From Sipunculus nudus (lineage: Eukaryota > Annelida > Sipuncula > Golfingiida > Sipunculidae): a stretch of DNA of 64,000 nucleotides. Positions 57,209-64,000 of this stretch are shown here, in pieces. The position numbers were made by a program, and so were the translations under genes. The stretch lies in the NCBI GenBank assembly GCA_026874595.1, contig CM049317.1, positions 64,708,118 to 64,772,117 of the forward strand. The letters are read 5' to 3'. Under the pieces are notes generated by a model. It made no database searches. It saw only the letters and a program-made list of their open reading frames with translations, and was not told the DNA's origin. Position 1 is the first letter of the stretch, and each line of letters begins with the position of its first letter.

Positions 57209-57409
57209 GATGCGGAGGAGCCAGAGGAGATGCTAGAGCTAGCTCTGAGAGAACACGCTTGGTATCACGGGCAAATCACGCAGTCAGAAGCCGAGGCGTT
57301 GATAAAACATCCTGGAGACTACCTGGTTTACCGGGAAAATAATGATTTCATGTTGGCCATTAGAAAAGCCAACAAATCAGTTGATCTTCACCAGATAGAG
57401 ATAGTAGAA
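57209..57409 (+). CDS. Gene B SH2 exon, N-terminal part
   Basis: 201 nt, phase 0/0, acceptor GTATATTTTAG|GATGCG and donor GTAGAA|GTAAGT. After DAEEPEEMLELALREH comes AWYHGQITQSEAEALI, then GDYLVYRENN and VDLHQIEIVE. The FLVRES arginine is Tyr as in gene A. The helix A arginine of gene A is Gln here. Open and well formed despite the upstream defects. Confidence 0.88.
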
Positions 57410-57953
57410 GTAAGTATTGGTGATGTAGGACTCCAGTCCCGACTTGGACCCTCGACTCGAGAACATATTTTTTAGAGACTCGGATTTTGACTGGAAAAAT
57501 CAGACCTATTCCCTATTGTGTTCAGTGGAAAAGAAAAGCTCTTTCAAATACTATAAAGACTCCTACATAAACATGTGCTAACTACTAACAGAATATAACA
57601 AAAAAGGATATATACCATGCTTTACCATGCATCGGGAGATAAAAAAAAATTACCGATTCAATTAAAACTATGTGTATGAATTAACATGGAAAAACGTATG
57701 ATAATCTCGAATTTCCCAGTTATATATATACTTAATGAGGAAATTTGAAACTGACTCTGATTCCGGCTTAATTTGAAATTGTAATAGAACTTGAAGGACT
57801 CATACTTGCACTCGGGTGACCCGGACTCGGATAGTGGTGTGGACTCGACTATATCATTGGTAAGCAATATCTTACCGACAGACGACGCAGCCCATTAGAC
57901 CTGATTTAGATTGAATAGATATGTTTATCAAGTAAGAGCAATTATTTAGATAA

Positions 57954-57956
<3 letters not shown>

Positions 57957-58000
<44 letters not shown>
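57957..58000. repeat. (GA)n microsatellite
   Basis: About 21 GA dinucleotides in the intron between the SH2 exons of gene B. Confidence 0.97.
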
Positions 58001-58003
<3 letters not shown>

Positions 58004-58098
58004 CAGGTACATATATGCATAGCTGATTATCATCTCTATAATATGCAACGATGTCTTGCAGTCAATTATTATTTTCAAATATTTTCTTTTACCATCAG

Positions 58099-58236
58099 GA
58101 TACACTGAGGTGCCACGGTGTGACCATTGCTGTAGTGAGCGATATAACTGAAGATGAGAACGTAAAGTTATCCTTAGAACTTGTATCACCGGTGCTAAAA
58201 GAATCTGATTAAGGCCATCGACTTGGGCGAACAAGA
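58099..58236 (+). CDS. Gene B SH2 exon, C-terminal part, and stop
   Basis: Coding part 58099-58212 (37 residues and TAA), acceptor TTTTACCATCAG|GATACA. TLRCHGVTIAVVSDITEDEN and LELVSPVLKESD match gene A exon 12. The stop is followed by 24 nt and a GTAAGT donor at 58237, exactly as in gene A. Confidence 0.88.
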
Positions 58237-58331
58237 GTAAGTTACGTTTTAAGTTTTCCAGGAAATGGAAAGCCATGGAAGGTCACCTGAGTCACTGTAC
58301 CTGAGTGTGCATGATATTGCAAAGTAATTTC

Positions 58332-58620
58332 CTTCGCCAGAAGGGTATGCGTCCACCCCAGTTCGTGTGTGTGGTTGTGTGTTTACCACATGCGATCATT
58401 AACGGAATCTCATGACATTTTCAGGGAATTTCGGGAATGGGGCAATGACGAAACGATTATATTTCGTGTGGATCCGGAACCTGATCCGGATTCAGGAACT
58501 CTTTTAAGGAATATTTACAAATGCACAGTCATTTATGCACGAATGTGGGACGAATCAGTGAATGCAAACATGGGTTTTGGAGCTTTAGGATATAAAGAGT
58601 CAACTGACAAGTTAAAGCAT
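58332..58620 (+). repeat. Dispersed repeat (GCCAGAAGGGTATGCG family), best copy
   Basis: CTTCGCCAGAAGGGTATGCG, TCTCATGACATTTTCAGGGA, GTGTGGATCCGGAACC and CGAATCAGTGAATGC. Diverged copies lie at 18180-18420 and 38080-38270. Confidence 0.65.
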
Positions 58621-58689
58621 GGATTTTGCAGCCAGTTCACTCCCATTCATTCAATAAATAATTGACTCCTAAAGAATACATACTTACAC

Positions 58690-58925
58690 TACCCGGACAG
58701 TCGAGGGATAAAACGCTCTGCTCTGTCCGCTGACGACCCGGGTTCGTGCCCGGCATGGCTACGAGAGTGGATTTTAGTGGACCGTTCTGGGCCGGTGGTT
58801 TTCTCCGGTTTCCTCCATCTCTAGACACTGACACCATCTAACGCCACCACCTGAGCCATGGATAGTGCCTAAAATCATTTATAATAACTAATTTTGTAAT
58901 CCAAGTAAAATACATAAAGTTTAAA
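58690..58925 (+). mobile_element. tRNA-derived SINE, second copy
   Basis: Shares GGATAAAACGCTC.GCTCT, CGACCCGGGTTCG, GCCGGTGGTTTTCTCCGG, CCACCTGAGCCATGGA-AGTG and the A-rich tail with 45242-45478. The B box is mutated (GTTCGTGCC). Same orientation as the first copy, on the other side of gene B. Confidence 0.82.
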
Positions 58926-59130
58926 GATTAAATATATGTTGTCTAATTTTACCCAAAATACAGTTTATTCGCCTGCATCTATCTAGAATATGAATACTTT
59001 CACAGAAGGATCAAAGTAATATAAACCAAAATCTAGATCCTCAGATAAAATAATCCAAAAGCCTTCGTTTTTGTTTTTTCACCGCAGTTCTGGTTTTTAT
59101 TTTTTATTTTACAATCCATTCTATTTTTAG

Positions 59131-59275
59131 GATTCGCGGATGTCAAGCGCTGTAGGATGAAGAGTTGACAAAAATACAGTTTTTTAACAGTATTCCCAAG
59201 TTTATTATTATTATTATGTATCAGTATTAATGTATTCTTTGATAATTATATGGTATCATTAATCATGATCCATTT
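59131..59275 (+). other. Gene B, possible 3' UTR exon
   Basis: Acceptor CTATTTTTAG|GATTCG, followed by sequence resembling the proposed 3' UTR exon of gene A (23893 downwards). The end is arbitrary because no clear AATAAA follows closely. Confidence 0.35.
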
Positions 59276-61540
59276 ACATGTATAGTGGTTTTATTACATA
59301 TTGTGTACGTAGCATATTATAGTCCGATACACCCGTGTCCACCTGTTTTTTATCGATTATGTTTTTGCGAGTCAAAGAACGCCAAAACGTTTTGCCCCTA
59401 TGACACAGAGAGAAAATGTTTAATTAATTATTATGGAAATAATAGTTTACCATATTACATTTTTCTGTAAATAACTAAAAACTATTTCATTAGTAACTAG
59501 TCTTTTCCGGAGCGACATCTTGCCACCAATCAATGAAATGAGCATGGAAATTAACAGTGAAGACGTCATAATAGACGTGACGCACAAAAGAAGCCCCCAC
59601 ATTCACAGGACCAATAATCAAGAGCTGCCAACCCATGTTTACAGCGAGACTTGTATTTTCCTCGTGCACGCGCTTCACTGTTACGTCACATTACTTCACA
59701 TCCATATCGAGACATGTCAACCAGGCCGTAGAGTGAATAATATTTATACCGTAAGCAGGTAGGGTACCAACAATTAAACATTTTCCTGTTTCTGCAAATT
59801 CTGCAAGTTTTGTTTGACAAGTTTGTCCTAAGTGGAGATAATCGCGAAAAATCAGGTGGACAGGGGTAGTGGAACGGATAATAGCAATTGTCGTAGTAGT
59901 CAGTCACCCACACATACATGTAAGCAGTATATTATTTATATTGTGTATAAAGAGGGGTTACTAGATATTCCATTGAGGATAATACCATGCAGCATATATA
60001 TGCTACTCACCATATCTGTGTAACATATAGTCGTGTAAAAATAATTACACACAAGGTCTACAATAGTCTATGCGGTCCAGTCAGTGTTTGTAATAATAAG
60101 GTAGATATTAAATATGAACCAATGTAAATCCTAAAACCTGAACACAATATTAGCATCAGAAATACTATGGACGCAGCAATATAACATATTTCATTTTGCA
60201 AAGTACTACATCAGGTTCAACACGAAGCATTCAAGAGCACTAGTATGCAAGCCTAAGATTAGAAGACGTGAATAATATTAGCTGAGTTATGTATAAAATA
60301 ACAGTCTAGGGTTGGCGAGTGCGGTGATTTCTCTTAAACAAGATTACGATAACGTACAGTTTTGAGTGTATATCATGATAGGGATTAATAAAGCTTATGT
60401 TAACCTTAATATTTTTACCCTAATTGTACTTTATATATTGATGAATTATTTCACGTGTACATGTGGCTTAGTATATTTGCTCTAGTCAACTGCCCGTGCT
60501 TTCACCATTTAAGACTAAAGATTTTATTCCTGATACTGAGCACTTTCTAATTGCGATAGATATGAAATTAAATATGATGGAGCCATGATTCTTTTTTATT
60601 TAACTGAATTTGATTAAAAGTAAAACCATAATTTAAAGTGTGTTTATTCAAGTGTTTTTATTCAAAATTTCTAATTCCATGGCTACGAAATCTCCATATT
60701 CATTCAATACAATTTGACTTATTCGTCTATTTATTTAAAAAATAAATAAATGCGATTATCAAAGTACGCCGCTATTTTAAGACGGATCTTCAATATATTA
60801 CGTAGACCGAGTTGATGTAAGTAAAAATTAGAAGTGTCTGATATGTACATTCAAATGCATCCAGACCAGGTTTAGAGATGAATGGTCGATTTATAGTCAG
60901 CTATTGTTAGCAGTGTTGAATATTTTCCCACATTACATTTTAATGATAATGCACATTTAAAACGCCTTTATCTTTGTTAGATGTAGTTTTCCGTTACATA
61001 TTTCGATGTTTCGTTTAATAAAACAGTATAACGATCATTTGTTTTTATCATCAGTCATCACTTATTTATTCTGCATGTCTTTCTATGTAGCCATCAAATA
61101 TACACAACTTAATGATGTAACAATATCGGAAGCACGGGATCTAAACCAGTAGGATTGCCAAAGGCAACGTTAATGCATGGGACTCGTACGTCTTAGACCT
61201 AACGTATTATTGTATACCCACTGTACGCCGTCCGTATATTTGATGAAATACAATAGAACTGTAAGGTTTGTGGTTTGCCATGGGTCGGAATGTCAAGTCA
61301 CAACTACACACACACACACCATCACACACACATAAATATAAATATATATATATTATATACCTACCTGTAATATTAACATGTTGACACATTTTGATCGAAG
61401 CTGGGGGGCCATATAACACTAATCACAGGAAAGAAAATCCCAGACAGGTACGCCTAAATCTAAAACAAGCCATCCGCTTATGTTAATATCCACTGAACAA
61501 GCGCACTTTTAATTTTGTAATGATCTTTTCCAAATCGCAA
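59276..61540. other. No recognisable gene
   Basis: AT-rich with short open frames only. A (CA)n/(AT)n stretch lies at 61303-61350. No domain or splice-supported exon. Confidence 0.5.
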
Positions 61541-61594
61541 ATGGCGTTCGAAGAAGTCCGCGAGTCCCTGCTGACCCGTAGAGCAAATTATCAG
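61541..61594 (+). CDS. Candidate first exon of an unidentified gene
   Basis: ATG in the context AAATCGCAAATGG opens 18 codons, MAFEEVRESLLTRRANYQ, ending at a donor-like CAG|GTATCT. Base composition is GC-richer and codon-like compared with its surroundings. No partner exon was identified to the right on this strand within the window. It could be a leader exon of a gene nested with, or antisense to, the Tctex1 gene, or chance. Confidence 0.25.
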
Positions 61595-62142
61595 GTATCT
61601 ATACCCAATATGTTAATCACGGCCGGTGTTTAAATAGAGAAGTAACTCTGCCTTGAGATTGATACATATTATTGGTATCTCTGGTGCTCAGCTATATAAT
61701 GTACAATATCTTGGTTGAATTACATGTAATCTGAGCTTATATCTCATAGAAAATTCTTAATTCAAACTAAAAAACGTATTACTAAGATTACAATCGGGAA
61801 TACTGACAGCGAAAATATTAAAAAAAAACCCACAAAATTTAACGTCTCTTTATACCAGTGCCACCAGCATACAGGGGTATGAAGGCTTTACATTTAATGT
61901 GGTAATGCATGTGAATTTGGTTAAAATGACACTTTAATTGCATAATATCTTCTCTATATTTGTTTTTAAAAAAGTTAATTATGATATCAAAGTAATAAAA
62001 CGCAGCGATTCGAATAAAACCTGTTTTAATTTTATTGTTTTATCCAACGATACATTTTTTAGATAACAGGTATATTTTAAATTGGTAATTACATCTTATC
62101 ACTCTGAGAAAAAAAAAACGCATGAGAAAACAATTCAATATA

Positions 62143-62497
62143 TTAGTCTGCATTCAGTCCATAAACAATTGCGATCGCGTGCACAGACTCCGTGCTAAAC
62201 ATTCCCTCGGCCCGGGCATCAGAGTGCGCGTTCCAGTAACTACGACTGGCCAGCGACACGGACCCCTGAGGCCGCTGCCCGATGATCACATGGGCCACAA
62301 TCTTGTTCCGGCGGCCCTTAGTTAACTCCTGTACACCACGCTTCAGAGAATCCGCAATCTCTGAAGCCTTGGGTGTGCATTCACTGGCGCTGTAAGCCCA
62401 GCTGTCTAATTGCTTCTGGAATTCTGTCTCTATTAATGTTTCCACTTCTGGAACTGGAAATGCTATTGTTTTCTTCGGGCCCTTCAAGATGCTCTTT
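62143..62497 (-). CDS. Tctex1-domain protein, last coding exon
   Basis: 355 nt to the stop TAA, acceptor TGTATTTCAG|AAAGAG. It encodes about 118 residues. After KSILKGPKKTIAFPVPEVE the Tctex1 fold follows: ASEIADSLKRGVQEL, RNKIVAHVIIGQ, SLASRSYWNAHSDARAEGMF and VHAIAIVYGLNAD. That corresponds to the usual KY/KI-V-V-IGQ ... S-W---D ... V-V-GLN/Y pattern of the dynein light chain Tctex1 family. Members bind dynein intermediate chain or work in axonemal and ciliary complexes. The exon joins 63966-64000 in phase (AG + A gives Arg). The subfamily cannot be decided from this part. Confidence 0.85.
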
Positions 62498-63734
62498 CTG
62501 AAATACAATCATTGCTGCATCAGGATATCTGTTGAATTAATGAAAAAAAAAAAAGATTAATAAACTTAATTATCACCATCGTCATATACTCAAGGTTCCA
62601 CAATTCTTTAAATTCTTCATAATTGCAGTTATGAGTTATCAATAAAGATAATAATATCATAGTTTTTGCACCTATTTAAAAAAACTAATCCGAGAGAACA
62701 CGTAAATGTTATCATCCCCCCAGGGAGGTATATAATAGGGATTGATGAGTGTATTACTATATATCAATATTCAGGTCAATTCTTAGGTCCCCCGAAAGTA
62801 CAACCATCCATTTTGTTTTTCTTTCTTTCTTTTACCTCTGCCGTGTTTATGCTAGCTCTCATATAAGGCTAATTTCAAAACTGACCTCTGGTCTGGGTAA
62901 ACTAATAGTAACAGATGCCATGCTATACATTTTAACCTAATATTGAAAGTCCTACCTGGGTCTCAATTATCGGTTGCCGGAAGAGGGATGGGGTTGGGTC
63001 CTAATTATCGCTCGGTGATATTTTTACGGTGAGTTTTTATCACATAATGTATCAATAACTGACAAAATACCACTGACTTCAGTGAGTTGTTAGATGCGAT
63101 ACAAGCTTAATTTAAACATGGACATTAATAAATTGTCCAGTTTAATATACACTAGTAAACTTATTTTTCACAAAGTGGTTTTATATATCGATTTATAATC
63201 AGTAGCTTTTTAAGCTTCGATTTTTCATTAATCTGAATTGTGTGCTTTAATTTGACGCATAAAACACAAACTTCTTAAAATGATATAAAGTTCAGGTATG
63301 TATAAACGTTAGCATCGAGTAATTTGGGACAGGCCATCTGAATATATACGATTTTCAATTCTGAAAGGTTCAGGCAAAAATAAACTTAGATTAAAGCGAC
63401 ATTTGCGGGGTGTATGACCAAGGGCAGATGACACATAATCTCAGCACAACCAATACTGATTGGTTCAATAATCATAATTAACACATTACGGGATTTTAAT
63501 AAGAAACATTGGACTTCCTTTCTCCAACGTATTTCAGGTGTACTATTTTGGTATTTGTAGGATGCATATGTACGATGATGTACATTCTTGATGTACTGAA
63601 AAATACTTCAGTTGAGCAAATCGGTGAGCTGCCTACATTAGCTTGAGAGAACGGTCTACTTTACAGAATATAGAGTTGTCCACATTACCTTAGCACAATC
63701 AAGGGAAGGAAAATAATATGGGACTGTCCAAAAG

Positions 63735-63905
63735 TGCCCGCTTTATAGAGGTACCCACTTGATAGAGGTACCCACTTGATAGAGGTGCCCACTTGATAGA
63801 GGTGCCCAATTTATAGAGGTGCCCACTTTATAGAGGTGCCCACTTTATAGAGGTGCCCACTTTATAGAGGTGCCCACTTTATAGAGGTACCCACTTTATA
63901 GAGGT
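63735..63905. repeat. 17-bp VNTR (AGAGGTGCCCACTTTAT)
   Basis: About ten head-to-tail copies with minor variants (GTACCC/GTGCCC, TTGAT/TTTAT). The words resemble the interior of pogo-type MITEs such as 25374-25516 (GGGCACCTCTATATTG). It lies in the intron of the Tctex1-domain gene, 60 bp from the next exon. Confidence 0.92.
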
Positions 63906-63965
63906 GCCAGTAAGAGGGGTTATGCTGGCAGGGATTCTGTTGGAAAGAAGATTGGAGAAGCATAC

Positions 63966-64000
63966 CTTGAATCACCAGTCCGCTGACGACGGGAGATACC
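63966..64000 (-). CDS. Tctex1-domain protein, upstream exon (cut by window edge)
   Basis: 35 nt visible, donor TTCAAG|GTATGC. In the frame that fits the downstream exon it encodes GISRRQRTGDS plus two bases. This is a basic, serine-rich N-terminal segment, common in Tctex1-domain proteins. The other end lies outside the window. Confidence 0.6.

Larger units (their letters stand above)
48339..58236 (+). pseudogene. Gene B: inverted paralogue of gene A, probably disabled
   Basis: Exons at 48339-48399, 49340-49543, 50546-50668, 51271-51528, 52351-52491, 53555-53680, 56541-56594, 57209-57409 and 58099-58236. The first five have exactly the gene A lengths (61, 204, 123, 258, 141). All splice sites are consensus-like. 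Two defects are visible: TAA at 51321 and 51351 inside the second CTLD, and no recognisable stalk or transmembrane exon between 52492 and 53554. The latter leaves a phase 1 donor facing a phase 0 acceptor. The SH2 exons are intact and keep the same unusual FLVRES substitution. It may be a recent pseudogene, or may make truncated forms or use exons I cannot see. I call it disabled but not certainly dead. Confidence 0.7.

Overview
The window is animal nuclear DNA: AT-rich, full of (AT)n runs, MITEs, tRNA-derived SINEs and satellites, with genes in short exons that have clean GT/AG splice sites and large introns. C-type lectin-like domains (CTLDs), pogo-like MITEs, a Penelope-like element and a Tctex1-domain gene fit a marine invertebrate. 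A bivalve or other lophotrochozoan is my best guess, but the species is inferred from overall style only. There are no bacterial-type genes. All exons were found by reading both strands for splice sites, phase and domain motifs; no homology search was possible.

Layout. 217-2212 is a 43-bp minisatellite. 2480-3624 (-) holds two exons of an ordinary CTLD gene (gene C) that runs off the left edge. 3.6-23.4 kb is gene-poor and repeat-rich, including a higher-order satellite at 11.8-13.0 kb and two hAT-like MITEs. 24472-43957 (-) is gene A, the main discovery: eleven core exons plus one optional exon encode a signal peptide, two CTLDs, a short stalk, one transmembrane helix, a basic and acidic cytoplasmic linker, and an SH2 domain split over two exons (485 codons, or 503 with the optional exon). 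43958-48338 is a head-to-head intergenic region with a SINE, dispersed repeats and a CRE/E-box. 48339-58236 (+) is gene B, an inverted paralogue with the same exon lengths and phases. It has two in-frame stops in its second-CTLD exon and no recognisable stalk or transmembrane exon, so it looks like a decaying copy or an altered gene. 58.2-61.5 kb is mostly empty apart from a SINE. 62143-64000 (-) is the 3' part of a Tctex1-domain (dynein light chain family) gene with a pogo-like VNTR in its intron.

How the genes work together (inference). Gene A would bind an extracellular ligand through two lectin-type folds and carry its own SH2 module inside the cell. Vertebrate lectin receptors instead recruit SH2 proteins through phosphorylated tail tyrosines. 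In both copies the SH2 phosphate-binding arginine of the FLVRES motif is replaced by tyrosine with an arginine one position later, so ligand recognition may be unconventional. The A/B pair has mosaic similarity: some exons are almost identical and others strongly diverged, which suggests gene conversion within an inverted duplication, as in other fast-evolving receptor clusters.
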